A DNA stretch of 64,000 nt from Actinomycetospora soli. Lineage in GTDB: Bacteria; Actinomycetota; Actinomycetes; Mycobacteriales; Pseudonocardiaceae. Below, piece by piece: positions 1 to 8,519 of the stretch. A program made the translations under genes and the position numbers. The notes beneath the pieces are model-generated. The model made no database searches and was not told the DNA's origin. It saw only the letters and a list, made by a program, of their open reading frames with translations. Within the stretch, counting starts at the first letter, position 1. Every line of letters begins with the position of its first letter. The stretch spans positions 248,001 through 312,000 of the forward strand of contig NZ_JAJNDA010000001.1 in NCBI RefSeq assembly GCF_021026295.1, read 5' to 3'.

Positions 1-1148
1 TGCACGGCAAGGACCTGCTCGCGCCGGGCGGCGAGTACACGACCCAGGTCGTCACCCGCGGGCTCGCGGACTTCCTGACGACCTACGTCCCCGACCTGGT
101 CGCGGCCCGGCCGGCGCTCCTGCGCGACGCGGACGACCCGACGAGCCCGTTCGCCCCGCGCGTCGCCGCCGACGTCGTGCGCCCGCGCCCGCCGGGCCTG
201 TGCACCGGCTGCCCCGAGCGCCCGATCTTCTCCGGGCTGAAGCTCGCCGAGCGCGAGACCGGGCAGCACCACGTCAGCGCCGACATCGGCTGCCACCTGT
301 TCGCGATCAACGCCCCGTTCGACCTCGGTGCCACCACGATGGGCTACGGGCTCGGGGCGGCGGGTGCGGCCGCGCTCTCGGCGCCGGGGTCGGAGCAGCG
401 CGCCATCTCGATCATGGGTGACGGCGGGTTCTGGCACAACGGCCTGACCAGCGGCGTCGGCAACGCGGTGTTCAACAGGTCCGACCAGGTCATGGTCGTG
501 GTGGACAACGACTACGCCGCCGCGACCGGCGGCCAGGACGTGCTCTCCTCGCACGCCGACACCGAGCGCCGCTCCACGCAGCACCCCATCGAGAAGGCCG
601 CGCGCGGGCTCGGCGTCACGAACGCGACGACGATCGACCACACCTACGACGTGCAGCGCGTGAAGGACACGTTCCTGAGGGCGTTCCGGCGGAAGAAGGG
701 GTCGGGACCCGAACTGCTCGTCATGCAGTCCGAGTGCCAGCTCAACCGGCAGCGGCGGGTGCGCAAGGAACGGTCGGACAAGCTGAAGCGCGGCGAGCGG
801 GTGGTCCGCGAGCGGTTCGGGGTGGACCCGGAGACCTGCACCGGCGACCACGCGTGCGTGCGCATCTCCGGCTGCCCGTCGCTGACGATCACCGACAACC
901 CCGACCCGCTGCGCAGCGACCCGATCGCGACGGTGCTCGACAGCTGCGTCGGCTGCGGGGTGTGCGGCAACAACGCCCACGCCGCGGTGCTGTGCCCGTC
1001 GTTCTACCGGACCGACGTCGTCGACAACCCGACGCGCGGCGAACGGCTGCGCGGCGCGTTCCGGTCCCGCTGGATCGCGCTCGCCGGGCGTGCCCTGGAG
1101 CGGCACGCCGCGCGGATGGAGCCCGTGACCGAGAAGGAGGCCGCCTGA
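1..1148 (+). CDS. Indolepyruvate:ferredoxin oxidoreductase, alpha-type subunit (C-terminal part)
   Basis: The gene is open at the left window edge; the reading frame starts at base 3 and gives 381 residues before TGA at 1146-1148. It is the TPP-dependent subunit that decarboxylates aryl-pyruvates to aryl-acetyl-CoA and passes electrons to ferredoxin in the cytoplasm. The visible part holds the TPP-binding core (motif CTGCPERP, then a GDGGFWHNG segment typical of the diphosphate/Mg site) followed by a C-terminal Fe-S region with CTGDHACVRISGCP and CVGCGVC plus a later Cys. This pattern matches the large aerobic indolepyruvate oxidoreductases. The stop overlaps the ATG of the next gene by one base (TGATG), so the two subunits are translationally coupled. 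The N-terminal pyrimidine-binding part lies outside the window. Confidence 0.88.
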   Translation, partial: HGKDLLAPGGEYTTQVVTRGLADFLTTYVPDLVAARPALLRDADDPTSPFAPRVAADVVRPRPPGLCTGCPERPIFSGLKLAERETGQHHVSADIGCHLFAINAPFDLGATTMGYGLGAAGAAALSAPGSEQRAISIMGDGGFWHNGLTSGVGNAVFNRSDQVMVVVDNDYAAATGGQDVLSSHADTERRSTQHPIEKAARGLGVTNATTIDHTYDVQRVKDTFLRAFRRKKGSGPELLVMQSECQLNRQRRVRKERSDKLKRGERVVRERFGVDPETCTGDHACVRISGCPSLTITDNPDPLRSDPIATVLDSCVGCGVCGNNAHAAVLCPSFYRTDVVDNPTRGERLRGAFRSRWIALAGRALERHAARMEPVTEKEAA

Positions 1149-2755
1149 TGCCCACCCTGATGCCCGCGCCCACCACCGCGGCGGGCGCCTCCTGGTACGC
1201 CGGGCAGCGCCCGATCACGGTCGCCGTCCTCGCCATGGGTGGCGAGGGCGGCGGCGTCCTCGCCGACTGGATCGTCGCCGTCGCCGAGGGGGCGGGCCAC
1301 CACGCCCAGACCACCTCGGTCGCGGGCGTCGCCCAGCGCACCGGCGCCACCGTGTACTACGTCGAGCTCCACCCGCCCGTGCCCGGGGACGTCGCCGGCG
1401 GGCGGCCCGAGCCCGTGCTGAGCGTCTTCCCCGCACCCGGCGAGGTGGACCTCGTCGTCGCCTCCGAGCTCATGGAGTGCGGCCGGGCCGTACAGCGTGG
1501 CTTCGCCACCCCCGACCGCACCACGCTGATCACCTCGACGAACCGCGTCTACTCGATCGACGAGAAGTCCCACCTCGGCGACGGCCGCGTCGACACCTCG
1601 GCGCTGCTCGACGCCGCCGGGAAGGCCGCGAAGCGTCTCGTCGCGGAGGACTTCGCGGCGATCGCCGGCCGCCACGGCAGCGTCATCAGCGCGTCGCTGC
1701 TCGGCGCGGTCGCGGGCTCCGGCGTGCTCCCGTTCGCGCGGTCGGCCTACGAGGACGCCATCCGCGCGGCGGGCAAGGGCGTGGAGCCGAGCCTGGCGGC
1801 GTTCTCCGGCGGGTTCGACGCCGCGGCGCCTCCGAGGCCGACCTCCGTGCCGGTGGACATCACGATCGGCCCCCGCCCGGTGTCGCCGCAGGAGCGCAAG
1901 GACCGCGAGGAGGCCCGGCGCACCGAGATCGCGGCGACCGACCCGGCGTCGCTCGTCGGGCCCGACCTGGCCGGGCTCGCCGTCGGGACCCTCGAGCTCC
2001 CGCGGGCCGTGCGCTCGACCGTGCTGCACGGCCTCGTTCGGACCGGGCTGTACCAGGACGTCGACTACGCGCGGCGCTACCTGGACCGCGTCGTGCGGAT
2101 CGCGTCGTGCGGGGACGACGAGCTCACGGTCGCCGTGGCCCGGCAGCTCGCGCTCTGGATGTGCTACCAGGACACGATCCACGTCGCGCTGCAGAAGTGC
2201 CGCGCGCGGCGGATGGAGCGGGTGCGCACCGAGGCCAAGGCGACCCGGGCGCAACTGTCGAGGGTGCACGAGTACCTGCACCCGCAGGTCGACGAGATCA
2301 CCGACACCCTGCCCGTGCGCCTCGGGGCCGCGCTGCGCCGCTCCCGGCTCTTCGCACGGGTGGTCGGGCGCGTGACGAAGGACGGGATGGTCCTCGACAC
2401 CACGTCGGTCCGCGGCTACGCGATGCTCGCGACGATGGCCCGGATGCGGCCGCTGCGACCCCGCTCGCTGCGCTTCGCCCGCGAGCAGGAGGCGATCGGG
2501 GCGTGGCTGGACCTGATCGTCGAGATCGCGGCCGACGATCCCGACCTCGCCCGTGAGGTCGCCGAGTGCCAGCGCGTGCTCAAGGGCTACGGCGCCACCT
2601 GGGAGCACGGGATGGAGAGCTACACCGCCCTCGTGTCGGCGGCCCGGTCGCTGCGCGGCCGCCCGAGCGCGGCGGCCACCCTCGCCGACCTGCGCGCGGC
2701 GGCGCTGGCGGACGAGGACGGCACGGCGCTGAAGGGGGCGCTGGCGGGCCTCTGA
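1148..2755 (+). CDS. Indolepyruvate:ferredoxin oxidoreductase, beta-type subunit
   Basis: 535 residues. The N-terminal ~190 residues are the pyruvate-ferredoxin oxidoreductase gamma-type domain (AMGGEGGGVLADWIV near residue 27, then AGVAQRTGATVYYVE), the partner of the TPP subunit. The C-terminal ~300 residues are the helical DUF6537 region found only in the long aerobic form. The start ATG shares a base with the upstream stop and has an AAGGAGG ribosome site inside the end of the preceding gene. Together with the preceding gene it oxidises indolepyruvate or related 2-oxo acids from aromatic amino-acid transamination. Substrate is inferred from family only; branched-chain 2-oxo acids are possible. 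Confidence 0.88.
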   Translation: MPTLMPAPTTAAGASWYAGQRPITVAVLAMGGEGGGVLADWIVAVAEGAGHHAQTTSVAGVAQRTGATVYYVELHPPVPGDVAGGRPEPVLSVFPAPGEVDLVVASELMECGRAVQRGFATPDRTTLITSTNRVYSIDEKSHLGDGRVDTSALLDAAGKAAKRLVAEDFAAIAGRHGSVISASLLGAVAGSGVLPFARSAYEDAIRAAGKGVEPSLAAFSGGFDAAAPPRPTSVPVDITIGPRPVSPQERKDREEARRTEIAATDPASLVGPDLAGLAVGTLELPRAVRSTVLHGLVRTGLYQDVDYARRYLDRVVRIASCGDDELTVAVARQLALWMCYQDTIHVALQKCRARRMERVRTEAKATRAQLSRVHEYLHPQVDEITDTLPVRLGAALRRSRLFARVVGRVTKDGMVLDTTSVRGYAMLATMARMRPLRPRSLRFAREQEAIGAWLDLIVEIAADDPDLAREVAECQRVLKGYGATWEHGMESYTALVSAARSLRGRPSAAATLADLRAAALADEDGTALKGALAGL

Positions 2756-2825
2756 GGTGGGCTGGGAGCGCCCCGGACCCGTCACGGAGCGGACGTCCGG
2801 AGATCGTGACAGGAAGGCCACGAGC

Positions 2826-3910
2826 ATGCTGCGGAACGACCCCGACCACTTCCTGCTCGGACTGTTCTCCCCCAACTGCTCCTCGGGGCTCGCCGTCACG
2901 ACGGTCCCCGAGCGCTGGTCGGGCAGCTGGGAGGACAACCTGGCCCTCGCCGTGCTGGCCGACGAGGTCGGGGTCGACTTCCTCCTCCCGATCGCCCGCT
3001 TCATCGGTTACGGGGGCGAGACGAACTTCCACGAGGGCGTGCTGGAGCCGGTGCCGTGGGCGGCGGGGCTGCTCGCGCGCACGCGGGACATCCACGTGTT
3101 CCCGACGGTGCACACGGCGTTCAACCACCCGGTGGTCACCGCCAAGCAACTCGCCACGGTCGACCGGATCGGCGGCGGACGAGCCGGGATCAACATCGTC
3201 GCCGGGTGGAACAAGCCGGAGTACGACGCGATGGGCGTCGACCTGCCCGCCGACCACGACGCCCGCTACGCTCGCGCCCAGGAGTGGTGGGACGTCGTCC
3301 GGAAGCTCTGGACGACGCCGGGCCGCTTCGATCACCACGGCGAGTACTTCGACCTCGTCGGCCTCGAGGGCGAGCCCAAGCCGGTGCACGGGACGCTGCC
3401 GGTGCTCAACGCCGGCTCGTCGGGACAGGGTCGCGGGTTCGCCGCCGGCAACGCCGACTTGCGTTCACCGTGGTCGCAGGCCCGGAGGACGGTGCGGCGA
3501 TCGTCGACGGCGTGCGCACCGCTGCCCGGGAGCAGCACGGCCGTTCGATGGGCGTGCTCACCCTCGGCCACGTCGTCTGCCGCCCGACCCGGGCCGAGGC
3601 CGACGACGCGCTGCACCACTACGCCGAGGAGGGCGCGGACTGGGCGGCCGTCGACAACCTCATGGCGCTGCAGGGCCTGCACGCGCAGTCGTTCACCCCG
3701 GAGATGCTCGCGACGTTCCGGTCCCGGTTCGCCGCGGGCCACGGCAGCGCGCCCCTCGTCGGCACGCCCGACGACGTCGCCACCGAGATCGCCCGCTACG
3801 CGAAGGCCGGGTTCGCCGGGATGACGCTCGCGTTCCTCGACTACGTGGCCGAGCTGCCCTACGTCGCGCAGGAGGTGTTCCCGCGCCTGGAGCGGCTCGG
3901 GGTGCGCTGA
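2826..3910 (+). pseudogene. LLM-class flavin-dependent monooxygenase, interrupted by a 1-base deletion
   Basis: The frame from ATG 2826 (AGGAAGG ribosome site at about -15) encodes a TIM-barrel luciferase-like monooxygenase that uses FMNH2 and O2. Recognisable segments are ADEVGVDFLLPIARF, the GRAGINIVAGWN motif and a RYARAQEWWDVVRKLW helix, as in SsuD/NtaA-type enzymes. Near 3460 homology jumps from frame 3 (residues ending GFAAGNAD) to frame 2 (AFTVVAGPED to FPRLERLGVR, stop 3908-3910). Restoring one base in GACTTGCGTTC to give GAC-TTC-GCG-TTC joins the halves into a normal ~361-residue protein. As written the protein is truncated. A sequencing error or a recent mutation are both possible, since the downstream half shows no other decay. 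Confidence 0.82.
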
Positions 3911-3917
3911 CGCGCCT

Positions 3918-3957
3918 GTGAGCACTAAAGGTCGCTATAGCGACCTTTAGTGCTCAC
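3918..3957. repeat. 40-bp perfect palindrome, copy 1
   Basis: GTGAGCACTAAAGGTCGCTA (3918-3937) is followed directly by its exact reverse complement (3938-3957). It sits between the converging ends of the LLM monooxygenase and the AraC gene; the AraC stop codon (3954-3956) lies inside the right arm. A near-identical copy is at 38202-38241, and the identity continues into the flanking CTGCGC. It is AT-richer than its surroundings. It could form a bidirectional terminator hairpin or a cruciform. No T-tract follows. Confidence 0.9.
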
Positions 3958-4922
3958 CTGCGCAGCACCTCGCTCGGCGAGCACCCGTAGCGGCGCCGGT
4001 AGGCGATCGAGAAGCGGCCGAGGTGGGTGAAGCCCCAGTCGCTGGCCACGGCGGACACGCTCGTCGCCGCCGGGTCGGCGGCCTCGAGCTCCGCGTGCGC
4101 CCCGGCGAGGCGCACCTGGCGCAGCTGCTCGGTCGGCGTCGTGTCCAGGTGCCGCCGGAACCCCTCCTGCAGCGCCCGCACCGACAGGCCGACGCACTCG
4201 GCGACGTCCTCGACCGTCAGCGGTTCACGGGCGTGGGCGACGATGAGGTCGTCGGCCTTGCGGATCAGGCGCGGCACCACGGTTCCCGAGGCCGGGTCGG
4301 GGCTCGTCGGGGCGTGCGCCAGCAGCAGCCCCGAGAGCACCATCTGCTCGACCTGCGGCCGCAGCACCGGATGGTCGAGCCGACCGTCGTGCTCGACGTC
4401 GGCGCGCAGCAGGTCGAGGGTCTGGCGCCAGGCGCGGGCGGCCGGCGTCGTGAGGTCCATCGCGAGCGGCAGCCGCGCCCCCTGCACGTACCCCAGCAGG
4501 GCCGCCTGCCGCTCGAGCGCGGTGCGGTCCATCCGCACGATCAGCTGGGCGTTCCCCTCGCCCCACGTCATCTCGGCCGGGACGTCCGGGTCGGGCACCG
4601 ACGCGGTCGTCGGGTCGGACACGATCCCCTCGCCACCCGAGCGCACCCGGGCCCGCCCGGCGAGCGGAATCTGCACGAGGACGAACGAGTCGAACGGCTC
4701 GGGCGCGATCCGCACCGGCGCGCCGTACTCGAGGTAGTTCAGACCGACGGCCCCGAAATCGACGGCGCTGAAACGGACGCGGTGCCCGCCGGAACGATCT
4801 TCGGGACGCAGGGAGTGGGGACAGAAGACCTCGCCGACCCGCTCGCGGGCCTCGTCGAGATCCGGTGAGTCCACGCGGCGGTGGGCGGCCAGCGGGGCGC
4901 TGACCTGCATCGTCGTCGTCAT
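3954..4922 (-). CDS. AraC-family transcriptional regulator
   Basis: 322 residues. Residues ~1-200 form an AraC-binding-like (AraC_binding_2 type) sensor domain. Residues ~215-322 hold two helix-turn-helix motifs: TVEDVAECVGLSVRALQEGF and the classic C-terminal SVSAVASDWGFTHLGRFS followed by AYRRRYGCSPSEVLRR. Such regulators activate adjacent catabolic operons. The gene is divergent from the SDR/flavin monooxygenase cluster starting at 5010, with an 87-bp shared intergenic region that carries direct repeats spaced as AraC sites usually are. The effector is unknown. The start at 4922 is an ATG (MTTTMQV); a second ATG four codons later is an alternative. Confidence 0.9.
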   Translation of the reverse strand: MTTTMQVSAPLAAHRRVDSPDLDEARERVGEVFCPHSLRPEDRSGGHRVRFSAVDFGAVGLNYLEYGAPVRIAPEPFDSFVLVQIPLAGRARVRSGGEGIVSDPTTASVPDPDVPAEMTWGEGNAQLIVRMDRTALERQAALLGYVQGARLPLAMDLTTPAARAWRQTLDLLRADVEHDGRLDHPVLRPQVEQMVLSGLLLAHAPTSPDPASGTVVPRLIRKADDLIVAHAREPLTVEDVAECVGLSVRALQEGFRRHLDTTPTEQLRQVRLAGAHAELEAADPAATSVSAVASDWGFTHLGRFSIAYRRRYGCSPSEVLRR

Positions 4923-4949
4923 GAGCGACCTCCCCGGTGCGCGTCAGCG

Positions 4950-4986
4950 GGATAGCGTCCGCGTGACGAGGATAGTGGATACGCTA
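4950..4986. promoter_or_regulatory. Candidate AraC operator in divergent promoter region
   Basis: GGATAGCG (4950-4957) is repeated as GGATAGTG (4970-4977), a 20-bp offset that places both on one helix face, as expected for an AraC dimer. An inverted pair TAGCGT (4953-4958) / ACGCTA (4981-4986) overlaps the same stretch. It lies between the divergent AraC (start 4922) and SDR (start 5010) genes. Function is inferred from position and spacing only. Confidence 0.45.
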
Positions 4987-5009
4987 GACGATTCCTACTG
5001 TTCCCCGCC

Positions 5010-5804
5010 ATGACCGAACTCGACGGACGCACGATTCTCGTGACCGGCGGATCGACACTTCTGGGCCACGGTGTGATCCGCGAGCTCCGGACGGCGGGCG
5101 CCCGCGTGGCGATCGCGGACGTCGACGCCGACGGCGCGAAGCCGCTGCTCGACGACCCCGGGGTCGGCTTCCACCCCACCGATCTCACCGACGACGCCGC
5201 GGTCCGGGCGACCGTCGCGGCCGTGGTCGCCGAGCACGGCGGGCTGCACGGCGTGGTCAACCTGGCCTGCAGCTACCTCGACGACGGACGCGACACCACG
5301 CGGGCCGACTGGCTCGCCGCCCTCGACGTCAACCTGGTCAGCGCCGTCGTCGTGGTGCAGGCCGCCCTGGAGCACCTCCGGGCCGCCCGCGGCGCCGTCG
5401 TGAACTTCGGGTCGATCTCCTCCAAGGTCGCCCAGACCGGCCGCTGGGTCTACCCGGCGTCGAAGGCCGCCGTCGTGCAGCTGACCCGCTCGATGGCGAT
5501 GGACCTGGCACCCGACGGCATCCGGGTCAACTCGGTCTCCCCGGGCTGGACGTGGTCGAAGATCATGGACTCCCTCTCCGGCGGCGACCGCGCGCACACC
5601 GACCGCGTCGCCGCCCCCTTCCACCTCACCGGGCGCGTCGCCGACCCCGACGAGGTCGGCGCCGTCGTCGCCTTCCTGCTCTCCGACGCCGCGTCCGCGG
5701 TCACCGGCGCCGACTGGGCCATCGACGGCGGCTACTCGGCGACCGGCCCCGAGCGCGCCGTCCCGGCCATCCCCCAGCTCGCCACCGCCACCGAGGAGTC
5801 CTGA
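5010..5804 (+). CDS. SDR-family oxidoreductase
   Basis: 264 residues, a classical short-chain dehydrogenase/reductase. The N-terminal Rossmann motif is TGGSTLLGHG (normally TGxxxGxG, slightly atypical), the catalytic Ser lies in NFGSISS and the catalytic pair in YPASK near residue 150. The VRVNSVSPGW and VTGADWAIDGGYS segments complete the fold. It probably interconverts an alcohol and a ketone with NAD(P)H. It is the first gene of a plus-strand cluster with the flavin monooxygenase 3 bp downstream, and is divergent from the AraC regulator that likely controls it. Substrate cannot be read from sequence. Confidence 0.9.
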   Translation: MTELDGRTILVTGGSTLLGHGVIRELRTAGARVAIADVDADGAKPLLDDPGVGFHPTDLTDDAAVRATVAAVVAEHGGLHGVVNLACSYLDDGRDTTRADWLAALDVNLVSAVVVVQAALEHLRAARGAVVNFGSISSKVAQTGRWVYPASKAAVVQLTRSMAMDLAPDGIRVNSVSPGWTWSKIMDSLSGGDRAHTDRVAAPFHLTGRVADPDEVGAVVAFLLSDAASAVTGADWAIDGGYSATGPERAVPAIPQLATATEES

Positions 5805-5807
5805 GAG

Positions 5808-7301
5808 ATGAAGATCGCGATCGTCGGCGCCGGGTTCGCCGGCCTGTCCTCGGCCAAGGTCCTCCGGGCCGTCGGCCACGACGTCACCGTGTTCGAGAAG
5901 GCGCCCGACGTGGGCGGGGTGTGGAGCGCCAGCCGCCGCTACCCGGGCGTGACCACGCAGAACGGCAAGGACACCTACTGCCTCTCGGACTTCCCGATGC
6001 CCGCGGACTACCCGGAGTGGCCCAGCGGCGCCCAGGTGCAGGCCTACCTCGCCGACTACGCCCGCCACTTCGGGCTGGAGTCGTCCCTGCGGCTGGACAC
6101 CGAGGTCCTCGCGGCCGACCTCGGCGACGGGGTGTGGACGGTGCGGACCGCCTCGGGCGGCCACGAGACCACCGGGACCTTCGACCACCTCGTCGTCGCG
6201 AACGGGATCTTCTCCGAGGCCGCCGTGCCCGTCTTCGAGGGTGCCGACGCGTTCACGGCCGCGTGCGGGCGCATCGACGCCGCGTCGGACTTCCACGTGC
6301 TCGACGACGCCGCGGGGAAGAACGTCGTGGTGGTCGGGTACGGCAAGTCCGCCTGCGACGTCGCGACCGCCCTCGACGAGGTGTCGGCGACGACGACGGT
6401 GGTCGCCCGCGAGCTGCTGTGGAAGCTGCCGAAGATGTTCGCCGGGGTACTGAACTACAAGTACCTGATGCTCTCGCGGATGGGCGAGGCGCTCTTCCGC
6501 TACGTCGAGCTCGCCGGCTTCGAGCGTTTCCTGCACGGTCCGGGCCGCCCGGTGCGCAACTCGATGCTCGGCTCGGTGCAGTCGCTGATCCTGCGCCAGT
6601 GCGGCCTCGAGAAGCTGGGCCTGCGCCCGCCCGGCTCGCTCGAGGAGATCGCGCGCTCGACGGTCTCGCTGGTCACCGAGGGGTTCTACGAGAAGGTCGC
6701 GGCGGGCGACATCGTCGTGAAGCGCGACACGCAGATCGCCCGGCTCGAGCCCGGCCGGGCCGTGCTCGGCGACGGCAGCACGATCCCCGCCGACGTCGTC
6801 GTCTGCGGCACCGGCTTCCACCAGCGGGTGCCGTTCCTGTCCGAGGACCTGCAGGCGCGCATCACCGACGACCGCGGCAACTTCGAGCTGTACCGCCAGA
6901 TCCAGCCCGTCGACGTCCCCGAGCTGTCCTTCTGCGGCTACAACTCGTCCTTCTTCAGCCCGCTCTCGGCCGAGGTCGCCGCGCTGTGGATCGCCGCGCG
7001 GCTGGACGGCGGCCTGCACCTGCCGGGCCCGGCCGAGCAGCGCGCCCACATCGCGCGCCGGCTCGCGTGGATGGAGGAGCGCACCGAGGGCAAGCACGCC
7101 CGCGGCACCAACATCATCCCGTTCTCGCTGCACAACATCGACGAGATGCTCGACGACCTCGGCACCCCGGTCCGCGGTCTGCAGCGGCTGCGGGAGTGGC
7201 TGCTCCCGGTCGACCCGGCCGACTACGCCTGGATCACCGACGAGATCGTCGCGCGCCACCGGACCCCGGTCCGCCCGCTCCGGGCGGCCCCGGCCGCCTG
7301 A
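5808..7301 (+). CDS. Flavin-containing monooxygenase (FAD/NADPH)
   Basis: 497 residues. An N-terminal FAD-binding motif GAGFAGLSSAKVL is followed by EKAPDVGGVW, and an internal NADPH-binding GYGKSACDVATAL begins near residue 177. A C-terminal ATG-like segment (VVVCGTGF) closes the FAD site. This is the layout of group B flavoprotein monooxygenases such as FMOs and Baeyer-Villiger enzymes. The strict Baeyer-Villiger fingerprint FxGxxxHxxxW is not present, so N/S-oxygenation or an atypical ketone oxygenation are both open. Start ATG is 3 bp after the SDR stop with GAGGAG upstream, so the two are one operon; the downstream zinc dehydrogenase follows after 12 bp. Confidence 0.88.
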   Translation: MKIAIVGAGFAGLSSAKVLRAVGHDVTVFEKAPDVGGVWSASRRYPGVTTQNGKDTYCLSDFPMPADYPEWPSGAQVQAYLADYARHFGLESSLRLDTEVLAADLGDGVWTVRTASGGHETTGTFDHLVVANGIFSEAAVPVFEGADAFTAACGRIDAASDFHVLDDAAGKNVVVVGYGKSACDVATALDEVSATTTVVARELLWKLPKMFAGVLNYKYLMLSRMGEALFRYVELAGFERFLHGPGRPVRNSMLGSVQSLILRQCGLEKLGLRPPGSLEEIARSTVSLVTEGFYEKVAAGDIVVKRDTQIARLEPGRAVLGDGSTIPADVVVCGTGFHQRVPFLSEDLQARITDDRGNFELYRQIQPVDVPELSFCGYNSSFFSPLSAEVAALWIAARLDGGLHLPGPAEQRAHIARRLAWMEERTEGKHARGTNIIPFSLHNIDEMLDDLGTPVRGLQRLREWLLPVDPADYAWITDEIVARHRTPVRPLRAAPAA

Positions 7302-7313
7302 GACCATGCGGCC

Positions 7314-8324
7314 GTGCGCGCCGTGGTGATCACCGAGTTCGGGGCCGAGCCCGCCGTCGTCGAGCGGCCGGACCCGGTCCCGGACCCGGACGGCGTGGTC
7401 GTGGCGGTCGAGGCGACCGGACTGTGCGCCAGCGACCGCTTCGCCTGGCGGGGTCACGACGGCGGGGTGGTGCTGCCCCTGGTGCCGGGCCACGAGCTGG
7501 CCGGGCGGGTGGTGGCGGTCGGCTCGGAGGTGCGCCGCGTCCGGGTGGGCGACCGGGTGCTCACCCCCTTCGTCGAGGGCTGCGGGCGGTGCGCCGAGTG
7601 CGCCGCCGGGCAGGCCCAGGTCTGCCCGGACCAGTCCCAGCCCGGGTTCACCCACGACGGGTCCTTCGCCGAGCTCGTCGCCCTGCGCCACGCCGACACC
7701 AACGTCGTGCCGGTGCCCGAGGACCTCGACGCGGGCGGCGCGGCGCTGCTCGGGTGCCGGGTGGCGACGGCGTACCGCGCCGTCGTCGCCCGCGCCCGGG
7801 TCCGGGCCGGGCACCGCGTGCTCGTCCTCGGCGGCGGGGGCGTGGGGCTCGCGGCGGTGCTGGTCGCGGGCGTGCTCGGTGCCGACGTCACCGTCGCGGA
7901 CCCCTCCCCCGCGGCCCGGACCCGCGCCCTCGCGCTCGGCGCCGGCGCCGCGATCGACCCGGCGGAGGTTCCCGACGACGGGTTCGAGGTCGCGGTCGAG
8001 GCCGCCGGCCGCCCCGAGTCGCTGACGACGGGGGTGCACGCGCTGCGGCGCGGCGGAACGCTGGTGCAGGTCGGGCTCCTCGCAACCGACCCCGTGGTGC
8101 CCGTGCCGGCCGTGATCGCGCGGGAGCTCGCCGTCCTCGGCAGCCACGGCATGGCCGCCGCCGACTACCCGGCCCTGATGGAGCTCGTGACGACGGGCCG
8201 GCTCGACCCCGCCCGCCTGGTCACCCGCCGCATCGGCCTCGACGCGGCCCCCGCGACGCTGGCCGCCCCGCCCGCCCCCGGCGAGGTCGTCGTCATCGAG
8301 CCGTCCGGGCCGGTGCGCCGATGA
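7314..8324 (+). CDS. Zinc-dependent alcohol dehydrogenase (MDR family)
   Basis: 336 residues from a GTG start 12 bp after the monooxygenase stop; the ATG at 7306 is out of frame. The catalytic zinc region shows GLCASDRFAWRGH and PGHELAGRVVAVG, and the structural zinc site has four Cys in CGRCAECAAGQAQVC. The NAD(H)-binding GGGGVGLAAV starts near residue 165. It is shorter than typical 340-380-residue enzymes at the C-terminus but complete. It would oxidise an alcohol or reduce an aldehyde in the same pathway as the SDR and flavin monooxygenase. Confidence 0.87.
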   Translation: MRAVVITEFGAEPAVVERPDPVPDPDGVVVAVEATGLCASDRFAWRGHDGGVVLPLVPGHELAGRVVAVGSEVRRVRVGDRVLTPFVEGCGRCAECAAGQAQVCPDQSQPGFTHDGSFAELVALRHADTNVVPVPEDLDAGGAALLGCRVATAYRAVVARARVRAGHRVLVLGGGGVGLAAVLVAGVLGADVTVADPSPAARTRALALGAGAAIDPAEVPDDGFEVAVEAAGRPESLTTGVHALRRGGTLVQVGLLATDPVVPVPAVIARELAVLGSHGMAAADYPALMELVTTGRLDPARLVTRRIGLDAAPATLAAPPAPGEVVVIEPSGPVRR

Positions 8325-8519
8325 CCGTCACGAGACCGAACCGGTCGGCGTCCGGGCGCGGAAATCGTGTGGGACGTCCGTCGCCGACCGATGTCCTCCT
8401 GATGTCTACGCGTGAGGGACATCCGGTGCGTCCATGACATAGCCACCCGAATGCCGGAGGCATAGCGTCAGCCGCTCACGCATCGCGACCGTGCCGGAGA
8501 GCGCGGAGACGGAGCTGTC

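Noticed and set aside
5808-7301. Calling this flavin monooxygenase a Baeyer-Villiger enzyme
   Set aside because: The FxGxxxHxxxW fingerprint is not present between the two Rossmann motifs, unlike the enzyme at 21263-22759.
4995-8147. Very long minus-strand open frame (about 1050 codons) opposite the SDR, monooxygenase and dehydrogenase genes
   Set aside because: Low-complexity Arg/Gly/His/Asp composition with no domain, lying antisense to three clear enzymes; such frames arise from high third-position GC.
8321-8437. Possible 38-codon ORF starting inside the alcohol dehydrogenase stop (ATGA overlap)
   Set aside because: No ribosome site beyond coupling, no recognisable motif; too weak to call.
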